A stretch of 64,000 bases of DNA from Megalonaias nervosa (lineage: Eukaryota; Mollusca; Bivalvia; Unionida; Unionidae), in contig JAECUM010000795.1 in the NCBI GenBank assembly GCA_016617855.1, positions 186,001 to 250,000 of the forward strand. The letters run 5' to 3'. Positions 12,482 through 22,324 of the stretch are shown here, in pieces. The translations under genes and the position numbers were made by a program. The notes beneath the pieces are model-generated. The model made no database searches. It was not told the origin of the DNA and worked only from the letters and a program-made list of their open reading frames with translations. Numbering within the stretch: position 1 is the first letter of the stretch; each line of letters begins with the position of its first letter.

Positions 12482-12690
12482 AAAACGACGTTTTAATAGT
12501 AGCAATAGCTTACCCATGGCTATTGTTTAGATTTCTTTTTTGTACCGAAAAAATGTACCATCCATTTGATGTGCATACATCCTCCCTTAGAGTGAAGAAA
12601 TGTCACTTTGATGCAATTCTTCATGCAGCTTGTTTGTCCCTGCTATGTTATGTGCAAAACAAGCACAGCTAGCTCATCTTTTTCAAGAAC
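12482..12690 (+). repeat. Left inverted terminal repeat of the DIRS-like element
   Basis: The stretch from 12,567 to 12,690 matches the reverse complement of 15,805-15,915 at high identity, for example GCAAAACAAGCACAGCTAGC in both. The outer part (12,482-12,566) matches the reverse complement of 22,250-22,324 beyond the nested insertion. The outer edge contains the near-palindrome CAATAGCTTACCCATGGCTATTG read in two halves. Confidence 0.85.
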
Positions 12691-13269
12691 ATTGATGTGA
12701 TCAGACTTGTGCTATAAAAAAAAAAAAATTTGCCTGTTGCAGTGTTTTCTAACTGCAATTGCGATCTGGCCTCTACAATAATTATATCTAATGGTTATCC
12801 ATTCGTTTTTATTCCCAAATATTTATGTGGTAACCTTTTCCCTCCAGTTTTGGTACCTCCAGGGACTTGAGGTTTCTTCGTGTACACTTACTACCAAAAT
12901 CATTTTATATAGAGGTACCAGTAAGTCATTTATGCAAGGAATAATGACAGCGTGCTCACTAGATGCTGTATGTTCTTCACTTTAGATTGACACCACAGGA
13001 ATCACGTCATATACAGTATCAATGCTAGATATTTAATTCAATGCCTTGAATTTTGTTCACATTGTTAATGTATATATGTATGTATACTTAATTTTCTCAA
13101 TAAAAATTGTATAAAACACTGAGCACTATCTTTCTTACATGGAAAAAGACTAGTAAATATATGCTATGGTTTACTATGTCCATAGAGATCACAGGGGTGT
13201 ACTCAATTCGCAGTACTTACAAACAAGGCGAGTTCTACGTGACATTATAAATATTTTAATTTATTTACT

Positions 13270-13991
13270 GTATTAAGGAATAATGTCAGCACAGTCTGTT
13301 TGAAAGTGTGGCCACAAGAAGTCTTCCTGGGACACTGATCCAGACTGTATTAAATATTCAAAATATACAAGAAAAAAATCATCATACATTTTGTAAATCA
13401 TGGTCAGCAGAAAGCTGGAATCTGGCAGACTCCAGCCACACTTATCAGAGAAAGAAGAAACTTCATTCTCCTTCTTCCTCAGAATTTTCTGGCTTCTCTG
13501 TTCATGAAAATAAGGGGTCTTCTGACTGGAATACTCCTCCCAGCACATCGTTACATCCCATTAGGGAAATACAGCGACCCTGTAGCAGCGTTTCGCTGCC
13601 TCCCACAGAAGATGCACCGCTCATCCCATAGCGTGTTGCTGCCTCCCATTGTGGAGGAGATGCACTGCTCACCTCTTAGTGTGTCACTGCCTCCCATTAT
13701 GGAGGATATGTACCACTGACAGCATGTTGCAGCCTCATTGAGGAGGAGATGCACCGCCTATACCATAGCGTGTCACTACCTCCCTTGGAGGAGGAGATGC
13801 ACCACTCTTCTCATAGCATGTTGCTGCCTCCAATTGAGGAGGAGATGCACCACCACCACCCTGTCAGAGGTATTGTGTCACACCCTCCCACTGGGATTGA
13901 TCAGCACCACACCTTCCTTAGTGACAGAAAAAATGAGACTCCTCCACCTCATCCATCTGGCTCCCAGAAACCAAAAAACAGATGTGGCTGA
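13270..13991 (+). pseudogene. DIRS-like ORF1 (Gag-like) remnant with 16-residue repeats
   Basis: Overlapping + frames (13,308-13,631 and 13,749-13,991) are rich in Ser, Pro and His. From 13,580 to 13,862 there are five or six copies of a roughly 48 bp unit encoding S-V-x-LPP-x-EEEMHHSSH. Two stops and frame changes separate the pieces. Its position before the RT fits ORF1 of a DIRS element. It is not functional as read. Confidence 0.6.
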
Positions 13992-14099
13992 TGAACCTGG
14001 AAAGGAAGGAGGCAGTTTCCACAGCCCCCTTATTTTCCCAAAGGAGGGGGTGGGGGACAGCCCTAGGGACTTTAACCCTCTCCTGCTGCACATCCCTCT

Positions 14100-14465
14100 C
14101 CCAGGCATTCCTGTAGGTGCTTGCCTAGGCCTTTTTTCTAAGGCCTGGTTAAGCATCATGAACGATGGTTGGGTCCTTTTTATAGTGAATGAGGGGTACC
14201 GACTCCAGTGTTGGGAACTACCTCCTCTATCCAGGACCCCCGTCTTTCTTCACCAATCCAATCGGGTGAAACTGAGGAAGTGCACATCCTTTTATAAAAA
14301 GGGGCATTTGAGAGAGTCGTGAACGACCAGTCACCTGCCTTCTATTCCCATATCTTTCTAGTCACCAAGAAAAGTGGAAATTTTCGCATTATAATCAACC
14401 TCTCCCCTTTAAACCTGTTTCTTCTGGAAGAACCTTTCAAGATGGAAACCATGTCCTCAATCCAC
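14100..14465 (+). pseudogene. DIRS-like reverse transcriptase, N-terminal part only
   Basis: One frame carries MNDGWVLFIVNEGYRLQC and PPLSRTPVFL, the DIRS 'WxxI..D.WVL.iV..GY.L' region. The next frame (from 14,319) has AFYSHIFLVTKKSGNFRIII followed by NLSPLN and FKMETMSSI, the start of the RT fingers. It then runs directly into HLHAWLISS, which normally follows RNase H. The catalytic palm and RNase H have therefore been removed by an internal deletion near 14,465. Confidence 0.8.
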
Positions 14466-14473
14466 CTTCATGC

Positions 14474-15640
14474 TTGGCTCATCTCAAGCGATCTCTCCAC
14501 CAGAACAACTTTTCAGGCCAAGCTGCCAGTTGCATCATTCAGGCCAGGAGAGCTTCTGAATCCAAGGTCTATGATGCCAGGTGGAGAATCTTCTGTGATT
14601 GGTGCAGTAGGAAACACGTTGATCCTAGCTGCCCCTCTATAACCTCTGTGGCTGATTTCCTTTTGTTTTTCTTTGAGAACAAAAAATGTTCTGTATCCAC
14701 TATCAAGGGATATAGAGCTGCTATTTTTAACACACTTAAATTTTCTCAAGGCACGGTAATTGGTTCGGATTCACACCTTCCTGATCTTAAGTATTTTAGC
14801 TGAGGAGACCTGTCTCATGATCTCTTACACCTAGATGGAATCTTTCTTGTGTTTTATGGTCATTAACCAAAACTCCCTATGAACCATTGAGTGAGGCTTC
14901 TTTTCAGGACCTCACTTTCAAGACTGTGTTCCTATTTGCCCATGCCTCAGCATGACGACAAAGTGAGATTTGTGCCTTATCTATTGACACTGGCTGTCTC
15001 CAGTTTAATGGAAATTATGAGTCAGTTTCCCTCCTTTGTCAACCAGGATTTTTAGCTAAAAGTCAAATAACTTCCATAGCTCCACTACCAATAGAAATAC
15101 CCCGTCTCAGTTGAATCTGTGCTGTGGATGATACAGATAGGCTTTTATGTCCCGTGAGGGCACTCCGTTTTGATCTTAAGGCATCCAAAGGAAAAAGAAA
15201 GGGTATGAAGCATCTTTTCCTCCCTCTCAAGGGCTCATAGACATTTCAGCTGCCACTATTTCACGATGGATTATAACACAGACAAAAGAGCGTACCAGTC
15301 TCTTACTGATCAAGAACTTTCCTTTATGAAACTTTAAGCCCATGACGTTCAAGCCATTGCTACCTCACTGGCCTACATTAATCACTCCTCCTTGGAAGAC
15401 ATCATGAAGGCAGCATTTTGCATTCTCATACCACCTTTTTCTCCTTTTACCTCTGCTCATTATCAAAACAGACAGCTGGCATCTTTTCTCTCGGTCCCAT
15501 CATTACAGCACAACAAGTGGCCCCGAGAAATACCAACCTTCCATAACATGGACCTCTCCACCAATGGTGTTTTCCATTTTCTGATTTTTATTAGTTCAAT
15601 GGAGCATCAGCCAACCCTCCTTCCTGAAAAATTCAGCTTA
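14474..15640 (+). pseudogene. DIRS-like tyrosine recombinase pseudogene
   Basis: The N-terminal core-binding part reads ARWRIFCDWC, then SVADFLLFFFENKKCSVSTI and KGYRAAIFNT. The catalytic part begins with a RQSEICALSI version of the first arginine box (a TGA precedes the arginine at about 14,953). Further on, HDVQAIATSLAY has Gln where the HxxR arginine belongs, a change explained by CpG decay. In a third frame the nucleophile tyrosine survives in FFSFYLCSL, followed by FSLGPIITAQQV. Multiple frameshifts and stops make it inactive. Confidence 0.8.
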
Positions 15641-15740
15641 ACTATTGTCATAGGTAAGCTATTGCCACTATATTAAAATGTAGGTTTTTTTTGGCGGGGG
15701 GGGGGGGACTAATATGCCATATTTACCCATGGCTATTGTC
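15641..15740. repeat. Internal complementary region of the DIRS-like element
   Basis: The stretch 15,641-15,688 (GGTAAGCTATTGCCACTA core) matches the reverse complement of the outer edge of the left inverted repeat (12,482-12,527). A poly(G) run follows, then TTTACCCATGGCTATTGTC at about 15,722-15,740 in the same orientation as the left edge. In DIRS-1 a short internal region complementary to the joined outer tips is thought to template completion of the ends, and position and content fit here. Confidence 0.7.
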
Positions 15741-15922
15741 AGATGCCCACCTCCCACCTCGTTCTAATGTCCTGATGTAGCAGCTGTCTATGAAAAAGAT
15801 GAGCTAGCTGTGCTTGTTTTGCACATAACATAGCAGGGACAAATGAGCTGCACGAGGAATTGCATCATACTGACAATTCTTCACTCTAAGAGAGGATGTA
15901 TGCACATCAACGGACAGTAACT

Positions 15923-16116
15923 TGTGTTATTGCGTTAAAACATAAGATGAGATGCCGTGTTCTAACTATCAATAACTTTAATATATACAAGTGACTACTG
16001 TGAGGTCTTAACACAGAGTGGTATCAAAGAGGCAGATGCCTGTAGATAGTACCAGTGGAACTATGACTCATGCACAGAGAGTTCTGATTAGTCAGTTACA
16101 CATGTATAATATTACA
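15923..16116 (-). repeat. 3' LTR of the Ty3/Mag-type element
   Basis: A 194 bp sequence closely matches 22,059-22,249, with scattered substitutions and small indels. The outer edge abuts GTAACT of the DIRS repeat and the inner edge abuts the polypurine tract at 16,117-16,127. Confidence 0.93.
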
Positions 16117-16492
16117 TCTCTCTTCTTACAAAGAAAAAGTTTTAATAAAACTTTTAACAAACTGTCTAAATTAATCACGAGCCATTATAATTAATATATC
16201 AAAATCAAGCGCATCTTTGATAGCAGTGATTACAATGATCAATGAATAAATCTCTGAGACAGGCTGAGAATGCATTGTACATTTTTTAAAGATCCTGCTG
16301 CTTGTTTGATTGCTATTTAATGTACACTGCTGGTCCTTATCTTGAATCACCGTCTGTGTTTATCAACAAAACCATACATTGTGCTACACTAATGACTGTC
16401 CTATTAGCTGAGTCTCTCTTATCAGTGAGTACAGGATTTCACAACTGTTTCTTATCCAGGATATGTCCAGGTTTTTGGAACTGATATTACAC

Positions 16493-17972
16493 CAGACCTG
16501 TTTACCCATACATTTGCTTGTCAGTATTTTAAGCAATGTCTCTCAGTATTTTTAGAAGGCAGTCAGTATTTTCATTCAGTGTTTCTAACATCTTAATGCA
16601 ACACACATCACCTGTGAAACAACACACAAATAGTAGACACTATCAATACACTATAATTACCATTATGTAATATTACACACATACTGACAGTAGAATATTC
16701 TGTAAATAACTTATAGTTTGTTAAGACGCTGGCATTCAGGCAGTTCTGTGTTTCAAGACAAAATCTGCAAAAATTGAACACCACTGACTTAAAAATCCTG
16801 TTTATATGATAGTGATAAAAACCAAAAGAATACCTCCATATACCCAAATTCATTCCATTATTTACCTCCGTTACTTCCTCTAGAAAATTTGTTTTCTCAG
16901 CTTCACACATATCCATAACATTTTAAATAAAGTCAGTTCTCTACAATTTACATGGTTAAGGAAGACTTGATATAAAACATTCTGACATTGTCACTATCCA
17001 TCCACTCAGAAAATAATAACTTCATCTAGATAGGTGAAGGAAACCTTGTTTATTTCATAAAATATAGTATCAGCTTGTCAACATTTACTAGAATGGAAAT
17101 GAGCTTCATATATTATTTTGTACAAAGTTTGTCAACAATATCAAACTGATACACATGGAATTAATATTTTAATGAAGGCTTAGTCTATGGGTTTTTGATG
17201 GCGATGTAATAGGCACTCTTTATCCTATCCAGCTGGTCGTCTATCCACTCTTTGGTAAAATTCTTTGGTTTTAACTTCAGGACCAATAGAGCCTCACTGG
17301 TCTGATTGGCTAGTGAGGATCTCTGATCTGTAACATTTTAACTTCTCAGCTGTACTCAATGACAAATTCATATTTACGATCAACTCACACAGAATTGCCT
17401 CGGCACGTGTTATTTGCTTTTGAAGTATGTGTTGATCACTGACTTCCTTTCCTTTCATCATTGACAAAATATTTCTATTTCCCTTCACTAAAGATTCAAA
17501 ATTTGCATGATTTTCCAATTCCACGTGCTGTGAAGTCATTCCTTCCACCATGTGCACAGGAAAAGTCTAAGTTGCAAACAGTGTAGAGCACCAAATGTTC
17601 TTCTTTTGATGATGGTTTAAGGCATGGCCACAGAGTATTATAAACTGTTAGAAAATGTTGCTTTCTATGTTTAGACTTTCCATTTTCATTATCAATTTCG
17701 TGCTGAAACTTTCTTGTCGGCAGCATTATCTTTATTTAAACAACCGGATGTTGAGAACGTTAAAATCATTGATGTAGCACAGACTGTGGATGTGGACCAA
17801 AGAGATGATACAAGGAAAAGAAACGGAAAAAAAACGGCTTAAAAATTAATTTTAAAAACTTACTAAATAAATAAAACCTCAAATTGTATTTTCATGTCAA
17901 TGATCGTATGACCATACGGATGGGCTTTATTCAGTACAAATATGGTAAAATATGGACGGGTAAACAGGTCTG
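16493..17972 (-). mobile_element. hAT-like DNA transposon nested in the Ty3-type element
   Basis: Perfect 15 bp inverted termini CAGACCTGTTTACCC begin at 16,493 and end (reversed) at 17,972. Each outer edge abuts TTACAC (16,487-16,492 and 17,973-17,978), a direct repeat of at least 6 bp. The left subterminal zone repeats TCAGTATTTT four times (16,520-16,590). The interior contains hAT-like transposase fragments on the - strand. hAT elements usually leave 8 bp duplications, so the 6 bp match may be a decayed longer one, or the family may differ. Confidence 0.75.
17294..17740 (-). pseudogene. BED-finger hAT-like transposase fragment
   Basis: The frame 17,496-17,726 reads MLPTRKFQHEIDNENGKS... 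with LWPCLKPSSKEEHLVLYTVC and FSCAHGGRNDFTA, the layout of BED-type fingers in hAT-like transposases. The overlapping frame 17,294-17,557 continues with RAEAILCELIVNMNLSLSTA, like the 'fivehnlsfstadhl' stretch that follows in such proteins. A frameshift joins them and the catalytic region is absent. Confidence 0.65.
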
Positions 17973-19150
17973 TTACACTGACACTATTATCTTTGGTTTT
18001 ACTAGCTTTCCAGAACATGTGTAGTATCCGCTTTGCTGACAATCTTGTGGGATTGTTGCATCAGGCTCAGGCATACTTTGGCTGAAACATTGAGATTCCA
18101 TTGATTCTGAAATTGATTTACTGGCATTTGCAGGGAATGATACAGCTGTACACAGCGTGTTTTCAGTCTGAGAGAGGGGAGCATTTATATTACATTGTAT
18201 GGGGTGTGTTTCATTAGTTTTCATGAGCTGATGTCTATTGTGATGATAAATGGTACCATCTTGGGTGCGAACTGTGTATGACCTTTTGCTGTGTTTTCTT
18301 ATTACAACGGCAGGTTCCCAGTTTTGACCTTTCAACTGAACTCAGGCTGATTCCCCTTCCTTAAGTGGTTTTAGTGATTTTGCACTTTTATCATAATAAT
18401 TCTTTGTTTTCTTCTTTCTAAGTGTAATTTTCTTCTTGATCTCAGCGGTGATGGGTGTTTTGGAATTAATTTTTCGCGGTTGTTGGGAGAATTGATCTGA
18501 GCTGTCTCCCCATCAACAATTCTGCTGGTGAGAACCCGATATCAAGAGCCGTGGCTCGATACTCTAATATGCCTATAAGTTGTTCTCTGCCGTCGGCTTT
18601 TGCTTTTGAGAGAATTCTCTTTACAGTTTGAACTGTTTTCTCTGCTAAACTGTTCGACTGAGGGTATGTGGGACTCGATGTAATGTGTTTAAAGTCTCAT
18701 TCTTTCACGAAGCTTGCGAACTTGCAGGAAGATTAGCATGTTTGATTGTCACTGACAATGACTTCCGGTATTCTGAAGTGTGTGAAAATGCTTTTCATGT
18801 AATTGATAACAGTGCAACTTTTTGAGCTTGCGAGTACAGCTTCGAAGTAGCAACTGAAATAATCTGCTACAACAATGTACTCTTTATTATCCCATGTAAA
18901 TAGATCTGTGGCGACTTTTTGCCATGGGTATTCAGGGACTTCATGGGTAGTGAGAGGTTCCTTTTGGTTAGAACTTCTGCGCTCTAAGCAGATAGAGCAT
19001 TTTGACACTAAATCGGAAATGTCAACTGAGATTCTTGGCCAAAACAAAACATCTCAGACACTTTTCTATACCTAAATGTCCTGAATGTACAGTTTCTAGC
19101 ATTTTCTGCCTGAGGGCATGACAGTTTTGTGACCTTCAAGATTAACCCAT
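17973..19150 (-). pseudogene. Integrase of the Ty3/Mag-type element, broken
   Basis: After two stops near 19,120-19,140 the HxxxxH part of the zinc-binding domain is readable (ETVHSGHLGIEKCL), and CSICLERR supplies the paired cysteines. The core has ATDLFTW (first Asp), VVADYFSCYFE and EVIVSDN (second Asp) in the frame 18,733-19,047, which then stops. The C-terminal segment (17,973-18,335) carries GQNWEPAVVIRKHSKRSY and TVRTQDGTIYHHNRHQL. The final TAA lies inside the TTACAC target of the nested hAT-like insertion. Confidence 0.88.
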
Positions 19151-21016
19151 CTACAACTGAAAGTGTATCTCTGATTGACAGTTTGACCTCTTTTCAGGCC
19201 AACCTTCAATTATGACCTGTTTCAGTATGACCAGCTGGGGGTCTTGTTCAGTGAGAGATTGAATTTCTTCCTTCTTACGATCAGATACAGGTAATGCTGT
19301 TAACACCATATGCACATGCATATCTATACCGTCGGATAAGATAGGGTGTGTATCAGATAAGAACATACGGGAGAGTGTATCTGCTACATGTATGTTCTTA
19401 CCTTGGTAATGTTTTACCTCTAGGTTATAACACTGTAGTTGCAAAAGCATGCGTTGTAGTTGCGGTGGGGCTGCATAGAGGGGCTTTTTCATTATAGAGA
19501 CAAGTGGAAGGTGGTCAGTTTGAACGTGTACCTTTCTCGCATATACATAATGATGGAACTGTTTGCATCCGAACTGTATAGCGAACATTTCTTTCTCTGT
19601 CTGAGCATAATTAATTTCAGTCATGGTCAAGGATTTTGAGGCATAAGCCACGGGCTTATCATCTTGCATTAGGGCAGCACCAAGCCCATATTTTGACGCG
19701 TCAACTTGCAAAGTCAGTGGCTTCTTAGGGTCAAAATAGGACAGAACAGGTCCTGGGCTTATAGTAACTATGTCTTTGACCGCCTGAAATGCATCTATTT
19801 GAGGAGAGTCCCATGAAAACTCTACGTCTTTCGCTAACAGTTGTCTTAATGGACTGGTGACCTCTGTTAAATTTGGGGCAAATTTGGACAAGTAGTTAAC
19901 CATGCCAAGAATGGTTTCTAACTCCGTGCGGTTACAAGGGGGTTCCATTTCTCTGACCGCTGCTACTTTGGCAGGGTCGGGTTTGAGACCTTCTGCTGAC
20001 AGAATGTGCCCTAAGTACTGTACTTCTGTGACACCTACTTCTAGTTTTTCCTCATTTAGCCGGATGCCTTTTTTGAAGGAACGTTTGAGAATATTTCTCA
20101 AATTTGTATAATGTTCGTCACGTGTGCATCCAAAAACTAGTATATCGTCACAAATCGAAACGATGCCACTTAAACCTTCAAAACTCTGATCAATCTGCTT
20201 CTGGAATTCATCTTGAGATGATTTCAAACCAAATGGGAGATGCAAGAAACGGTAACGGCTGTAAGGGGTGTTGAAATTTGTGAGGTATGAAGAGTCACGT
20301 GACAGTTTTATTGCCCAATATCCTGACCGTGCATCCAATTTGGTGAAGTATTTTGCACCTAATAATTGGGGTAGGATATCATGTAATGTGCGCATAGAGT
20401 AATGGGGATGCAAAATTGCTCTGTTAAGATCTTGTGGGTCGAGATATACCCTTAGTTTACCCGATTGCTTTTCAATGACAACCATAGAATTTACCCATGC
20501 TGTAGGTGATGTAACCAAGGCAATGATATTTTCATTTTCCATGCGATCAAGTTCAATTTTAAGTCTGCCTTGAAGTGCAACAAGTACTCGCCTTGGAGGG
20601 TGCACTACAGGTGTAGCCTTGGGGCCGATGTGTATGGTACATTCCCTTGGGAAAAGACCTATGCCGTTGAAGACTTCGGCATATTCCTTGAAAACAACCG
20701 CCTTAGTGAGGGGTGTACTCTTGTTACATTGCAAATTTGACATCTGTGTCTGAACTAAGTATGTAAATTTAGCTAAGCCTAACTCCATACAAGATTGTAA
20801 ACCAAGTATAGGTGGTGCTTTTGTTTTAACAATGTAGAACTCGAGTTCATGTGTACGTTCAGTGCGTTTACATGTGAGATTGACTGTACCCATTGTACTT
20901 AATAATTTGCCATCATATGCAGATAATGTGTTTAATGTAGATTGAAGGGGATGCTTAATGCCTAGCTTTTTGAATATATGTGAGGGAATGATGTTGACTT
21001 GAGAGCCAGTATCCAA
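19151..21016 (-). pseudogene. Protease, reverse transcriptase and RNase H of the Ty3/Mag-type element
   Basis: A 621-codon open frame starts inside the protease: the active site DTGSQVNI is at residues 2-9, so the listed start is not the natural one. RT follows (SGKLRVYLDPQDLNRAI near 184-201, KLDARSGYWAI near 226, the catalytic ICDDILVFG near 288-296 with Cys where Tyr or Phe/Val usually stands, and YLGHILSAEGLKPDP near 334). RNase H has LQVDASKYGLGAALM near 436-450 and TDHLPL near 500. The frame stops at SEIHFQL just before the integrase zinc-binding domain. Sequence style places it in the Mag lineage of Ty3 elements. Confidence 0.92.
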
Positions 21017-21134
21017 TTTAAAATCAATAGAAACTAAATTAGGTCCTACCTCTATCGCCGCATACCCCTGGCAATTGGCAACTATATCCCTTTTGACACT
21101 GCCAGTATATAAATCCTGGTTTTGATATTCATTA

Positions 21135-21906
21135 TCACACTGACCGTTTTTGATCTACAGACTTTCTCAAAGTGATTGAGTTTATGGCACTTACTGCAAG
21201 TCTTTCCTTTTGCAGGGCACTTGTCCTGGTTTGAATGTGATTTGTATCCACAGTGTCCACAGGTCGCGTTGACACTTTGTCTGGAAGACGTGGTCCATTT
21301 CTTCTTCGGCTGTAGTTCTTTTGTCTTGGCCTGTCATTGAATTGTCGCATGCACTTCTGGTCTGGCTGATGCAGACATGGTCTGGAGCTGCTCCTGGGCA
21401 TATTCATGGATTTGACTGATGTTAATGGCCCTTTCCAAGGTCAACTTTTCACCTTCACTGACAAGTTTTTCTTGTATACTTTATGACGATACCCCGAAAA
21501 CAATTCTATCACGAATCATGTCGTCTTCGTCTTTGAAGAGACAATCCTTGGCCAAGAGTTTCAGTGAAGTCACATATTGGTCTATTGTCCTGGAGCCTTG
21601 AATTTCATTGTTAAACTTGAATCTGGCAAAGACTGGATTTAATTTTGGTTGCACATGATGTTTGAATTTTGTAAAGAGCATTGATGGGTCCTTTTTGTCT
21701 TCATCTGTTAGAGTCCATATGTTGAAAATATCTCTACCTTTGTTGCCTACCCAAAGTAGAATGTAGTTGGCTTTGACTGCATCATTTCTTTTAGTCATCG
21801 GTCCGTTAAATACTATTTGACAGCATTGTTGGAATTTAGCCCATGATGTGGTAAGGTAAGAATTGTCCCAGTCCATGGCAGGGGTTGGCATGCCAGAAAG
21901 ATCCAT
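21135..21906 (-). pseudogene. Gag of the Ty3/Mag-type element, frameshifted
   Basis: The first frame (21,481-21,906) starts MDLSGMPTPAMDW and holds a retrotransposon Gag matrix/capsid-like region (WAKFQQCCQIVFNG, FARFKFNNEIQGSRTIDQYV). It ends early at 'GVSS' and the frame shifts. Downstream, in another frame, two zinc knuckles are readable at about 21,165-21,255: a first CGHCGYKSH motif and then CSKCHKLNHFEKVC (CX2CX4HX4C). At least two breaks mean that no intact Gag is made. Confidence 0.85.
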
Positions 21907-22058
21907 TTGAAAAATATTAAGTTCGTATGCAATTTTTGAACGTTTTTAAGGTTCTAAATTCATGCAAAATCTTACGTGGATTGTAAAGTTATTGTTTCAA
22001 AATATCCATTTACGATCCATGTGCTATTCCAATTATGACCTCACATCTGACACCATGT

Positions 22059-22249
22059 TGTGTTATTGCGTTAAAATATAAGATGAGTCATAGTTTTCTA
22101 ACTATCAATAACTTTAATATATACACGTGACTACTGTGGTCTTAACACAAATGGTATCAAAGAGGCAGATGCCTGTAGATAGTACCAGTGGAACTACGAC
22201 TCGTGCACCGAGGGTTCTGATTGGTCAGTTACACATGTATAATGTTACA
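22059..22249 (-). repeat. 5' LTR of the Ty3/Mag-type element
   Basis: A 191 bp sequence (in + orientation starts TGTGTTATTGCG, ends GTTACA) is closely matched at 15,923-16,116. With the element read on the - strand, this is the upstream LTR next to the primer-binding site. Confidence 0.93.
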
Positions 22250-22324
22250 GTACTTTTTGTTATGCACAGAAAAGAAAGCTAAACAGTAGCCATGAGTAAG
22301 TATTGCATAATTAAAATTAGTTTT

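Larger units (their letters stand above)
15923..22249 (-). mobile_element. Ty3/gypsy (Mag-type) LTR retrotransposon, nested in the DIRS repeat
   Basis: Two direct LTRs (194 and 191 bp) flank gag, protease, RT, RNase H and integrase read on the - strand, the Ty3 order. A tRNA-Leu-like primer site adjoins the 5' LTR (TGGTGTCAGATGTGAGG at 22,039-22,055) and a purine tract (AAGAAGAGAGA) adjoins the 3' LTR. The flanks show GTAACT on the left and GTACT on the right, a decayed 5 bp target duplication. The uninterrupted target is seen in the left DIRS repeat. Breaks in gag, at the gag-pol boundary and in the integrase make it defective, although the LTRs remain very similar. Confidence 0.93.
12482..22324 (+). 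mobile_element. DIRS-like retrotransposon, deleted and interrupted by nested elements
   Basis: The left inverted repeat is at about 12,482-12,690. The right one is split into 15,805-15,922 and 22,250-22,324 by a Ty3-type element. An internal complementary region lies at 15,641-15,740. Between them, from left, are a Gag-like repeat region (13.3-13.99 kb), the N-terminal part of reverse transcriptase (14.1-14.46 kb) and the tyrosine recombinase (14.48-15.6 kb). Most of RT and all of RNase H are deleted. DIRS elements lack an integrase and insert through a tyrosine recombinase, and their inverted termini plus internal complementary region are diagnostic. Without the insert the element is about 3.5 kb. 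Confidence 0.85.
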
